This document shows positions 46,402-55,413 of a DNA stretch of 64,000 nucleotides, in pieces. The position numbers were made by a program, and so were the translations under genes. The notes beneath the pieces were generated by a model. The model did not search any database and was not told the origin of the DNA. It worked only from the letters and a program-made list of their open reading frames with translations. Source of the DNA: Photobacterium jeanii (GTDB lineage: Bacteria > Pseudomonadota > Gammaproteobacteria > Enterobacterales > Vibrionaceae); the NCBI RefSeq assembly GCF_001650345.1, contig NZ_LVHF01000033.1:682001-746000 (forward strand), given 5' to 3'. Position 1 is the stretch's first letter; each line of letters starts with the position of its first letter.

Positions 46402-47595
46402 TTAACTGTTTTGGTTGAGTGGCTCATAGGGTGAGGAGTTTTCATGTTGTTGTTCAATTATTGCCACAATTTTTTCGGCGTTACGGTGCCATTCAAGTTC
46501 TTTTTCATCGATAGTTGTAACCGCACTCGCTTGTATCTTCTGGCGTAGCGAGGAGGTATTGATAAGTTGTTCGATTTTTGTCACTAAGTCATTCATGTCA
46601 TTAGGATCAAACAACAAACCGTTATAGTGATCGGTGATCAGCTCTCGAATATTCGCGGTATCTGGCGCTACGATAGCTTTGCCCGTAGCGAGGTATTCGA
46701 TGAGTTTCAACGGGGAGCACCATGGCGTAACTGCAGGCTGAATCGCAATATCAATTTGGGATAGCCAATATGGCATTTCTTGACGACTAACAAGCCCAGT
46801 AATATGAATGTTTTGCTCTAAGTTATCGCGCTTAGCTTGTGCTCTTAAATCGTTCAGGACGGGACCATCACCGACTATCAGTAACATAATATTGGGATCT
46901 TGCTGTGCCGCGATTTTTTCTAATACTTTGTCCAACTGGTGCCATTCACGGCAAAAACCAACAAAACCGATAACCAACTTATTATTGAATTGATTGCAGT
47001 TGCTATTGGCAGTGGCTGCAACTGATTTTGGATTTGGTGAAAACTGGCGTTTGTCGATGCCGTTATGAAGTACAGTAATGTGCTCTGCTGTTACGCCAGC
47101 TTGCTTAACATAGCCTGCAAGCACTTGGGTAACAGGTAATAGGTGATCGCTGTTGCGCCAAGCGTAATATTCTGACCATTTAGCTAACATAGGAATGGCG
47201 ATGCCACCATAGTGTTCGCGTTCGTTATACAGTGGGGAGTTAATTTCGAGTATGAGTGGTAGCTTAAATAGCTTTTTTGCCCAGACCCCAGAAGGTAAAT
47301 ACAGATTATAACGTTCATAAATAGCATCAGGCTTGTGCTTGATGATGGCGCGACACAGTTGAATGAAATCATAGAAACTATAACCCAATTCAAGCAGCTC
47401 GCTCACAAAGCGAGGTAACTTTTGGCGTAACACCGACACCCAACCCCCATCACTACCGAAGCTGGCTTGTTCAGCGACATTGGGAGCAATCATCACCACA
47501 GTATGACCTTGTTCTTTTAATGCAGACACGATGGCATCAATGTGTACATATTGTCCATCTTTAGACGCGATGCGGTGATGATAGAGGATCTTCAT
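46402..47595 (-). CDS. Family 4 glycosyltransferase
   Basis: 397 residues. GT-B fold with the donor-binding segment near the end: AIQPAVTPWCSPLKLIEYLA, then TGKAIVAPDTANIRELI. Starts MKILYHHRIASKDGQYVHID. AAAGGG before the ATG. Four bases separate its start from the previous gene's stop, so they are co-transcribed. Confidence 0.85.
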   Translation of the reverse strand: MKILYHHRIASKDGQYVHIDAIVSALKEQGHTVVMIAPNVAEQASFGSDGGWVSVLRQKLPRFVSELLELGYSFYDFIQLCRAIIKHKPDAIYERYNLYLPSGVWAKKLFKLPLILEINSPLYNEREHYGGIAIPMLAKWSEYYAWRNSDHLLPVTQVLAGYVKQAGVTAEHITVLHNGIDKRQFSPNPKSVAATANSNCNQFNNKLVIGFVGFCREWHQLDKVLEKIAAQQDPNIMLLIVGDGPVLNDLRAQAKRDNLEQNIHITGLVSRQEMPYWLSQIDIAIQPAVTPWCSPLKLIEYLATGKAIVAPDTANIRELITDHYNGLLFDPNDMNDLVTKIEQLINTSSLRQKIQASAVTTIDEKELEWHRNAEKIVAIIEQQHENSSPYEPLNQNS

Positions 47596-47599
47596 TTCG

Positions 47600-48784
47600 T
47601 TACCCTTTGACTAATTCAGAGAACACTTGGTATTGCTTGTCTGACGTACTTTGCCAATCAAACTGCTCGGCATACTGGCGTGTCTCTAGACGGGAAAATG
47701 GTTTATTGATGAGTTGTGTTATTGCTTGGGCGATTTGCTCTGCGTTGCGCTCAACTAATTGACCAGCATGAGGGTGTCGCACAACTTCTGGAGAGCCCCA
47801 AATCTTGGTTGCAACAACTGGGGTGCCGCATGCCATCGCTTCGAGTAGCACATTAGCCCAGCCTTCACGGCTAGACGCTAAAACCAAGGCATTGGCAGCG
47901 CCGTAATATTCACATAATGTTGATTGTGGCTGCTGACCGAGGAAAGTAACGCGATCGTTGAGGCGAAGCTTATTAACCCGTTGCTTGAGTTTTTGTTCTT
48001 CAGGACCATTGCCCGCAATGAGCAATACCGCATTCGGAACCTTGGCGAGTGCTTCTATTACAAAGTGATGTCCTTTACGTTCGATGAGCCAGCCAACCGA
48101 TATGATAATTGGTTTATCTTGTGGTAGGTCTAATTTAGCGCGTAGGGCGATTTGTCGTTGTTCATCACTGAAGGTGAATAGCTCTAAATCCACACCATTT
48201 CTTAAGGTACTGACTTTCTCTGGTTCAGCGCCGAGATTAAGCATCTCTTGGCGAAGCGCCTCGCAGACAGCCATGTTGTGGTCACTGTTTTGCAATACCT
48301 GTTGGATTTGGCGTTTAGGGAGTTCGTATTGAGGGATCAGGTTAATATCGGTGCCACGCGCAGTCACTGTAAACGGTAAATTGAATTTTTTAGCTACCTG
48401 TTCAATGGCAACGCCATCAGGATAGAAATAATGTCCGTCGATAGCGTCGAAGTGATGCCCTTGGGCTATTAATCGTTGTATTTGTTTCTCTAAACTGTAA
48501 GCGAGTGTTTTCGGCGTTAATGTCATACCTAATTTAGGGACGACCAAAAAACGCGGGTGGTAAACCATAAACCCATTTCGCGCTTCATGCTTAGGCACTT
48601 TGGCGTACACGCCATATTGGCCAAACACATCTGAGGTGAAGGGAAACCAGGGGACAGGAGCGACAACCGTGATATCGACATCTGGGTAATGCTTTTTCAA
48701 ATGCTTTAAACGTGTTTCAACAAAGACACCGTGTTTAGGGTCAATGCTGTTTGGAAAGAGCGTTGAAATAGTTAATAGTTTCAT
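47600..48784 (-). CDS. Family 4 glycosyltransferase
   Basis: 394 residues. Typical GT4: FPNSIDPKHGVFVETRLKHL at the start, TARGTDINLIPQY, SVGWLIERKGHHFVIEAL and SSREGWANVLLEAMACGTPV at the nucleotide-sugar site. AAGG five bases before the ATG. Close to the PEP-CTERM/XrtA glycosyltransferase groups; the sugar is unknown. Confidence 0.87.
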   Translation of the reverse strand: MKLLTISTLFPNSIDPKHGVFVETRLKHLKKHYPDVDITVVAPVPWFPFTSDVFGQYGVYAKVPKHEARNGFMVYHPRFLVVPKLGMTLTPKTLAYSLEKQIQRLIAQGHHFDAIDGHYFYPDGVAIEQVAKKFNLPFTVTARGTDINLIPQYELPKRQIQQVLQNSDHNMAVCEALRQEMLNLGAEPEKVSTLRNGVDLELFTFSDEQRQIALRAKLDLPQDKPIIISVGWLIERKGHHFVIEALAKVPNAVLLIAGNGPEEQKLKQRVNKLRLNDRVTFLGQQPQSTLCEYYGAANALVLASSREGWANVLLEAMACGTPVVATKIWGSPEVVRHPHAGQLVERNAEQIAQAITQLINKPFSRLETRQYAEQFDWQSTSDKQYQVFSELVKG

Positions 48785-48791
48785 AATCGCC

Positions 48792-50672
48792 TTACTGTTT
48801 AAGCATAAATTGAGAGAACATCAGTAAGCACCATAGCGAGGCACCATGGTCGCGATAGCCTTCAACGTGTTCATGCAGCATTTGTTTGAGGTGAGCAACA
48901 TTAAAAAAGCCACTGTCGAGCATATTGGGTGAAAGCACGGCGTCATGTAGCGTTTGCTTCAATGAGGTGCGGAACCAACTACTAATGGGCATACTGAAGC
49001 CCATTTTCGGACGGTATAAAATATCTTGGTTTACATAAGGTTCGAGTGCTTTTTTAAATGCGTATTTGCCCTGCATACCTTGAATATTGTCTTGGCTGCG
49101 AACGGAATATGCCCACTCTATAAATTCGTGATCCAGCAATGGCGCTCGCACTTCTAAAGAGTTTGCCATACTGGCACGGTCAACTTTGGTCAGTATGTCG
49201 CCTACCAACCAAGTCTTAATGTCTAGGTATTGAATTAGCTTGAGCGGATCGTCTGTTGGCGCGTTGTTGGCGTGTTGAGTGAGTTGATCAATGCCGTTAT
49301 AGCCGTTGAGTTGTGTTTTGTATTGATCGCTGAATAACAATGCGCGTTCATCAATTCGCAGTTTTGAAATCGAGCTCGCATAGGCTTCGACCTGACTCAA
49401 TGCTAAAGACTGGAACGTAGTTTTCGCTCGAAGAGGGCGAGGAGCCCAATCCGCTTTTGGATAAAACCGGCCTAATGAACCAAAAATAGGTTTACGAAAA
49501 CGAGATGGGATAACTTGGCGGATTTTCTGCTCTGCAATATGCATGCGATGACGGCGGTAGCCTGCGAAAATCTCGTCACCGCCATCACCGGATAGCGCCA
49601 CTTTTACAGATTGTCTTGCTAACTGACACACTCGATAGGTAGGTAGCGCAGAGCTGTCAGCATAAGGTTCATCGTAAATATCGTTTAGGTGTTTGATAAG
49701 GCTTATATCATCAGCATCTACGATTTTTGAAACATGATTGGTTTGATATTGCTGGGCGATTTGCTGGGCATATTCGCTTTCATCGAAAGCTTGTTCATGA
49801 AAGCCAATGGCGCAGGTATTGACGGGTTGTTGTTGTAATCGCGCCATCAAAGAAACAATGGCGCTAGAATCAACACCACCAGAGAGAAACGCTCCAAGAG
49901 GTACATCGGCCATCAAGCGAATTTTGACCGCTTCTTCAAGTCGTTCAATCAATGACGACTGGGTTTGTTCCCAGCTTAAAAATTGCTCGGGTGCGGATAA
50001 ATCCCAATAGGGTGAGGTTCTCAGCTTTTCCCCAGGGGTCAGCAGCATGGTATGACCCGCCTCAAGCTTATAAATGTTTTGATAAGCAGTATAAGGGTCG
50101 GGAATATAGCCATACATGAAAAAGTCTTCTGCCATTTCTGGGCGAAGTTGTTGGCTAACATCTGGGTGATCAAGCAGCACTTTGAGTTCAGAGGCAAAAA
50201 CGAGCTGACCTTGTGATGTTTGGCTATAGAACAGCGGTTTCTTGCCTAGACGATCACGGGCAATGAAGAGCTGGCGACGATTACTATCCCATACCGCAAA
50301 CGCGAACATGCCGCGAAAACGGCTGACAGATTTCTCTCCCCATTCTTCCCATGCGTGAACGATAACCTCGGTATCGCTGTAGGTTGAAAAGGTATGGCCT
50401 AACTGTTTGAGTTCGGCAACTAACGGCTGGAAGTTATAGATTTCGCCATTAAACACCACAGCCACAGAGCCATCTTCATTGAATAACGGCTGATGCCCGC
50501 CAGAAAGATCAATAATGGATAGGCGGCGGTGGGCGAGACCAATAAAAGGGTCAAAGTAATAGCCTTCATCGTCAGGGCCTCGGTGAGCCTGACGACGGTT
50601 AATGCTCTTTAAGCAATCTGGCTGAATTGGAGCCGATTGATAGAGGTTGAAAATACCCGCAATACCGCACAT
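48792..50672 (-). CDS. Asparagine synthetase-like amidotransferase, XrtA associated
   Basis: 626 residues. Class II glutamine amidotransferase start MCGIAGIF (Cys2 nucleophile) and synthetase domain with the pyrophosphate loop LSGGVDSSAIVS. Length and position match the exosortase A amidotransferase 1 family (TIGR03108, about 628 residues). It probably amidates a uronic acid or similar carboxyl group of the polysaccharide (inference). AAAGGA before the ATG. Confidence 0.9.
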   Translation of the reverse strand: MCGIAGIFNLYQSAPIQPDCLKSINRRQAHRGPDDEGYYFDPFIGLAHRRLSIIDLSGGHQPLFNEDGSVAVVFNGEIYNFQPLVAELKQLGHTFSTYSDTEVIVHAWEEWGEKSVSRFRGMFAFAVWDSNRRQLFIARDRLGKKPLFYSQTSQGQLVFASELKVLLDHPDVSQQLRPEMAEDFFMYGYIPDPYTAYQNIYKLEAGHTMLLTPGEKLRTSPYWDLSAPEQFLSWEQTQSSLIERLEEAVKIRLMADVPLGAFLSGGVDSSAIVSLMARLQQQPVNTCAIGFHEQAFDESEYAQQIAQQYQTNHVSKIVDADDISLIKHLNDIYDEPYADSSALPTYRVCQLARQSVKVALSGDGGDEIFAGYRRHRMHIAEQKIRQVIPSRFRKPIFGSLGRFYPKADWAPRPLRAKTTFQSLALSQVEAYASSISKLRIDERALLFSDQYKTQLNGYNGIDQLTQHANNAPTDDPLKLIQYLDIKTWLVGDILTKVDRASMANSLEVRAPLLDHEFIEWAYSVRSQDNIQGMQGKYAFKKALEPYVNQDILYRPKMGFSMPISSWFRTSLKQTLHDAVLSPNMLDSGFFNVAHLKQMLHEHVEGYRDHGASLWCLLMFSQFMLKQ

Positions 50673-50748
50673 AGACCGTCCTTTTCTATATTAGCGCATT
50701 GAATATCCATTCTGTATTTGTCGGTGATGTAATTAACTCATGCCTTGC

Positions 50749-52158
50749 TTATTGCCAGTGTTTGGCTAAATCCTTAATGGCAGCTTTGTTGGGTTTGGTA
50801 CTCGCAACTGCGATAATTTCTGCAGTTGCCTCTTGCCCTGTTAGTAGGTGCGTTGCTTGTGCCAGCTTAATATCCATAGGTTTGCTGGAACAAAAATCGG
50901 CAATACAGTACCAGTAAACAATTGTGAGCTTCTTACCTGCACCATTAAGCACCGTGAGTTCAGTCGCTGTTAAATCAGGGGCTAAGTTCACCGTGTTACT
51001 TGAAAGTGGTGACCATAACTCCTTATTAAACAGCTGATTATTGCCGCTGATGATTTCTCCTTCGTCTTGCCTTAGTGCATAACGTGCATTGTAGATTGTC
51101 ATCGAACCATCTTGGTTTTGCGCTAGCGTTTGCTGTTTAGCATGAGCAAAGCGAATTCCCCAATCGGTATCAGCAACAGGAGATACGTTTTGTGGCAACT
51201 CTCGCGCTGTAATTAACTTGCTATCGTCACTGGTAAAAGTTTGCTCCCATAACCCTAAGCTTAGTAAAGCCATGGTTAGCGTACCGATAACTTTATGACT
51301 TTTATTTTGACTTTCTTGAGGATAACCTTGGATTGAAAATGCCATCTGTTTAGCGGGTGGATCAGCGAAAATACTAGCGGTAAAGAAGATAACGACAATC
51401 ACGAAGCTAAAGAATACCCAGCCATAAACTAGATGATCGGCTCCTGTGGCGTGCTCCATATCCGAAAGATAACCAATAACGATAATGCCAAAAGCGCGAA
51501 TACCATTGGCGATAATTGGGAAAACAAAAGAGAAGCCTGTAAATAAAATACGTTTCCACCAATGGGTAAATTGAAGGTAAGCGAATAGGGTGCCAAGCGC
51601 GACGCTTGAGATTAAGAAGCGGATCCCCGAACAGGCTTCAGCAACATGGAATAGACCATTAGGGATCGTGAGGTAAAGCCCTTCACGATAAACCGGGATA
51701 TTGACCAAGTTGAGGAAAAATACCGATAAGTCGGCAGTAATAAGTTGAAGCGCAGGAACGAGTTCATCACCAAACGGCGCGGCAAAAATGAGGAAGAAAA
51801 TGGGAAACCACAAATGTTTGGCTAATGGTGTACCAATCACAGCCCAAATGATGAGTTGAAGACTAATAACACTGGCGACATGTTGAAAGAGTGAGATATC
51901 AGCTGCGCTACCAAATAGCCACAGCATGGCAGGAAAAGTCAGTAGAGCAACAGGTATCCAGCTAGAAGATAACGGGATTTTTCGGATATCTTGCCGCTTT
52001 TGCCATACCAGCCATAACGAGATTGGTACAATCAGAAAACAATGCTCGTAGGTTTTAGACTGCATCCAAACTTGTACCATTTCTTGCAGTGTGGCGGAAA
52101 ACACTAATCCCCATGCAATAATGGGCAAGGCTAAGCGAAAGAGAATAGAGTTATTCAT
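50749..52158 (-). CDS. xrtA: Exosortase A fused to EpsI domain
   Basis: 469 residues. Residues 1-260 hold about eight membrane segments and the catalytic set Cys176 (EACSGIR), Arg221 (NGIRAF) and His242 (ADHLVYGW) of exosortases. Residues about 290-469 are an EpsI-type (DUF3485) periplasmic domain, joined in one chain. Known: XrtA cuts the PEP-CTERM sorting tail of exported proteins. AAGGAGA before the ATG; its start overlaps the upstream glycosyltransferase by eight bases. No PEP-CTERM substrate is encoded in this window. Confidence 0.95.
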   Translation of the reverse strand: MNNSILFRLALPIIAWGLVFSATLQEMVQVWMQSKTYEHCFLIVPISLWLVWQKRQDIRKIPLSSSWIPVALLTFPAMLWLFGSAADISLFQHVASVISLQLIIWAVIGTPLAKHLWFPIFFLIFAAPFGDELVPALQLITADLSVFFLNLVNIPVYREGLYLTIPNGLFHVAEACSGIRFLISSVALGTLFAYLQFTHWWKRILFTGFSFVFPIIANGIRAFGIIVIGYLSDMEHATGADHLVYGWVFFSFVIVVIFFTASIFADPPAKQMAFSIQGYPQESQNKSHKVIGTLTMALLSLGLWEQTFTSDDSKLITARELPQNVSPVADTDWGIRFAHAKQQTLAQNQDGSMTIYNARYALRQDEGEIISGNNQLFNKELWSPLSSNTVNLAPDLTATELTVLNGAGKKLTIVYWYCIADFCSSKPMDIKLAQATHLLTGQEATAEIIAVASTKPNKAAIKDLAKHWQ

Positions 52159-53368
52159 GACGCTCTCCTTCTAAATAGCCCAATAGTGGCGTGAGTTTGG
52201 CATCCCAGCTGAAGTTATCTTCAAGCCATTGGCGAGAAACATCGGCCTGTTGATTGCTTTGCGCGAGTTTGTCTATCAACCAAGTAGTGATCTCTTGTGG
52301 ATCATCGGCAACTGAAAGGTATTGTGTCGGATAGCCTTCTAACCCTTCCATGCCAATACTTGAGGCAAGGACAGGTTTTGCCATTGCCATCGCTTCAAGG
52401 ATCTTGTTTTGAATTCCCCGTGCAATTTGCATTGGCGCAACAGCCGCTTTGGCATGTTGTAAATAAGGGCGAATATCATCGACACGGCCAGTCACGACGA
52501 CGTTTTGCTGATTGTTGAGCTGTGTTATGGATTTCGGAGGTGTGGATCCTACCACGTAGAAGTAACAGTCAGGTTGGGCTGCAAGTACTTGTGGCCACAC
52601 ATGTTTTACAAACCAGTGAACAGCATCAATATTGGGGTGATAGTCCATTGCTCCTGTGAACACCACGTAGTTGTGATGAGTTAGTGGATAATTCTCCGCC
52701 AGTTTATTGGGTTCGTGCGGCGAGAAATAAATGCAGTCGATGCCATTTTCTAGTAATTGAACCTTGGTTCGCGTTTCAGGTTCAACCATGGCGCGAAACT
52801 GCTTCACTTCGGTTTCTGAGATAAAGCAGCTGACATCAAAGTTTTCAGCCACCTTAGTTTCAAAATCAGCAAGCGTAATATGTTCACGCTGATAGACGTA
52901 ACGCATTATTCCTTTTGCTCGCTTTGAATATTGGCGCCATTTATCAGAGTCAATATCTGCAAAATCAATAACTTTGTGGAGATGTTCCGGTGCATCTAAC
53001 AGGTATTGCGCCATGCAACCTGAGTACACGAAGGCTTTCTTGATGTGTTGCTGATGAATTACCTGATTCACCCAGCTTTGCATCTTCTGATGCGTGTAAT
53101 AGGGCACTGTGATTGGGTCACCAGTAATGAAGGCTTTTAAACCTTTTACCTTTGCCACTGAAGGGTTGAGCGAAATGAATAATGTCTCTTTGCATAAGGC
53201 TTTTACATCGTCGACGTAGCGCTTATCGAAGTTATCATCAATAAAGCACCCGAGATAAACATCGAAATGCTTATTCAAAAATTTCAGTACGTTGCACGTC
53301 GTAATTTTATCCCCTTTGTTCGGTGGGAAAGGGATACGATGGCAAAGGTATAAAAGCGGCTCTTTCAT
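52151..53368 (-). CDS. XrtA-associated glycosyltransferase (TIGR03087-like)
   Basis: 405 residues. Starts LYLCHRIPFPPNKGDKITTC, the signature of this PEP-CTERM glycosyltransferase family, with VFTGAMDYHPNIDAVHWF and the donor-site QIARGIQNKILEAMAMAKPV. GT-B fold. Its end overlaps xrtA. AGGA before the ATG. Confidence 0.9.
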   Translation of the reverse strand: MKEPLLYLCHRIPFPPNKGDKITTCNVLKFLNKHFDVYLGCFIDDNFDKRYVDDVKALCKETLFISLNPSVAKVKGLKAFITGDPITVPYYTHQKMQSWVNQVIHQQHIKKAFVYSGCMAQYLLDAPEHLHKVIDFADIDSDKWRQYSKRAKGIMRYVYQREHITLADFETKVAENFDVSCFISETEVKQFRAMVEPETRTKVQLLENGIDCIYFSPHEPNKLAENYPLTHHNYVVFTGAMDYHPNIDAVHWFVKHVWPQVLAAQPDCYFYVVGSTPPKSITQLNNQQNVVVTGRVDDIRPYLQHAKAAVAPMQIARGIQNKILEAMAMAKPVLASSIGMEGLEGYPTQYLSVADDPQEITTWLIDKLAQSNQQADVSRQWLEDNFSWDAKLTPLLGYLEGERHE

Positions 53369-53393
53369 TATATTTTCCTAGTAACTTCGATGG

Positions 53394-54434
53394 CTAACCC
53401 AAATACTTAGATAAAAAAGGGCCTAACTGGCGACTAATCATCAGTGGCAGCTTTTGCCATGCTTGAATGAAAAACTTGTATTTAGGATTATTTGGCGACA
53501 GATTGGGTAACGATTTCGCTTTCACTAAGGCGATACGGTAATGGAGCGCTTTTTCTTCCATTCCCCAGTGGCGTTTGTATTTATAAGCACCGGAGTCCAC
53601 TTTACTGCGCCCGAAATCAAACGAACTCATGCCTTTCTTCTGCGCTTCACACATGAGTTGGTAGTACATGTAGTCGTTACTTTTAAGTTGGCGAGCGTCA
53701 TGTGTACCACCGCCATAGTAGGGGAGGACTTGGTCTTTATAGTAAAAACTCAATACGCTTGAAACCGGTTGGTTGTTGTTATCCCTAACGACAAGGGTTT
53801 CGCAGCGATCACCAAAGGTAGTTTTAAGCTCTTTAAACAGTGACGGATGGAATACTGGCGTGCCTAAATTACGAACCGATTCGGCGTAAATTTGATAGCA
53901 AAGTTCAGGGTTATCGCTGTTATCAGCTTGGAGCTCATTTTTATTCGACTGGCGGATCACTGCCCGCTGTTTTCGTTTCACCGAGGTTAAAATCGCATCC
54001 GGATCATCTTTGAGTTCACAAGAAAATGTGGCGTGATGACAATGTGGTTGCCAAGGTCCTTCGCTTTCTTTGGCTTCTTTATCCCTAAGCTCGACATAAT
54101 CCACGTCGAGCGAGCAGCCAAGCTCGTAGGCGGCTTGCTCTAGCTTCTTGCGAACATCATCGTTATCGGCAACCGCACCGCCATAAACGCAAAAAGGGGT
54201 TGAGATGAGTGCGTGCCCAAAGAGTCGGCTTTTTTGCTCAAACAAGGGTAAAACGCCAACCAACTGGTTGTCTGATTCAGCGAGCAAATAGTGATGCTTG
54301 TGACCAAAAACCTTGCTGATCACTTTTTGCCAGCCACTTAAGTGAAAGAAGCTACCTTCTTGATGGTTATCAACGTAGTTGTCCCAGGCTGAAAAGTCGT
54401 TCTCTGCTATCTTCCTGATTGCCAGATTTTTCAT
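53394..54434 (-). CDS. FemAB-family XrtA-associated protein
   Basis: 346 residues. GNAT-like double fold: GSFFHLSGWQKVISKVFGHK near the start and STPFCVYGGAVADN, then FDFGRSKVDSGAYKYKRHWG near 270-290, as in TIGR03019. Such proteins are thought to add aminoacyl or acyl groups to a polysaccharide. Its start lies within the last 65 bases of the deacetylase gene, so they are co-translated; it has no clear ribosome site of its own. Confidence 0.88.
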   Translation of the reverse strand: MKNLAIRKIAENDFSAWDNYVDNHQEGSFFHLSGWQKVISKVFGHKHHYLLAESDNQLVGVLPLFEQKSRLFGHALISTPFCVYGGAVADNDDVRKKLEQAAYELGCSLDVDYVELRDKEAKESEGPWQPHCHHATFSCELKDDPDAILTSVKRKQRAVIRQSNKNELQADNSDNPELCYQIYAESVRNLGTPVFHPSLFKELKTTFGDRCETLVVRDNNNQPVSSVLSFYYKDQVLPYYGGGTHDARQLKSNDYMYYQLMCEAQKKGMSSFDFGRSKVDSGAYKYKRHWGMEEKALHYRIALVKAKSLPNLSPNNPKYKFFIQAWQKLPLMISRQLGPFLSKYLG

Positions 54435-55314
54435 CGCTTTCGAATTCCCGTAGCTGATAAGTGTTGTACATGGTGTCCCAATTAAAGTCCGTTAATAATT
54501 GTTCGACCCTTGGTGCCATATATTTGAGGTTTAGGTAATGACGGACACGAGATTTAAGTGAGATCCCCGCCATTTTCGGCTGTTCAGGATCCACTTCCCA
54601 CGGATGGAAATAGAAACTAAAAGGTTGTTGAGTTTGCGCTAAGAATTGACGAATGAAGTACCGGCTGAGCGCATAAGGGTAAAGACGGAAGTACCCACCG
54701 CCGCCAATAGGTACGTTTCGCCCCATAAGGCTGAGGGTCGGGATTGGGATCTCAATGATGCCTTCAGGGCGTCGATATTTAAAACGCGGCCAATCAGGCG
54801 TGCCATAGATGTCGTGTTTAACAGGGTAAGTGCTACTGGTATATAAAAAACCAGCCTTATGAAGTTCTTTAAAAGCCCACGCATTGTTAACGCCGATGGA
54901 AAAGCTCGGAGCACGGTATCCTTTTACTTCAACCCCTGATTGATCCTCTAGTAGTAACTTACTGCGCCTTATATCCTGTTTGAATACTTTAGCGGTTTGC
55001 TTATTTGCATGCTGATGGGCAAAACCGTGGCTTGCGAGTTCATGACCTTCAGCAACGATACGCCGGGTTAAATTAGGGCAGGCTTCGGCAACCCATCCCA
55101 GAACGAAGAATGTTGCCTTGGTTTGGTGATGGTTAAGAATTTCGAGAATACGCTCAGTGTTAGCTTCAACGCGTAAAGGGTACTTGTTACCCCAATCCTG
55201 TCGAGACACAACATTAGAAAAGGCTTCAACGTGGAAGTAGTCTTCCACGTCAATAGTGAGGGCATTGGCATTCCCAAATTGTGTATTGTGTTGTGACATA
55301 TCTTGCTGTGACAT
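54370..55314 (-). CDS. XrtA-associated polysaccharide deacetylase
   Basis: 314 residues from the ATG at 55314 (AGGGAG upstream); the longer GTG frame is rejected. NodB fold: ALTIDVEDYFHVEAF, TFFVLGWVAEACPNLTRRIV, EGHELASHGFAHQH and PVKHDIYGTPDWPRF. The C-terminal DUF3473-type extension (FHPWEVDPEQP) marks the PEP-CTERM subgroup (TIGR03006). It removes N-acetyl groups from the growing polysaccharide. Cytoplasmic as predicted (no signal peptide). Confidence 0.9.
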   Translation of the reverse strand: MSQQDMSQHNTQFGNANALTIDVEDYFHVEAFSNVVSRQDWGNKYPLRVEANTERILEILNHHQTKATFFVLGWVAEACPNLTRRIVAEGHELASHGFAHQHANKQTAKVFKQDIRRSKLLLEDQSGVEVKGYRAPSFSIGVNNAWAFKELHKAGFLYTSSTYPVKHDIYGTPDWPRFKYRRPEGIIEIPIPTLSLMGRNVPIGGGGYFRLYPYALSRYFIRQFLAQTQQPFSFYFHPWEVDPEQPKMAGISLKSRVRHYLNLKYMAPRVEQLLTDFNWDTMYNTYQLREFESDEKSGNQEDSRERLFSLGQLR

Positions 55315-55413
55315 ACGACTCCCTAAATACACTTGTGACCCTGTCACTACTTGGTGGTTGGTAGCTAATGGCTCTCATTTGATTGATGAAAAAACTAAAC
55401 GGCTAATAACGGG

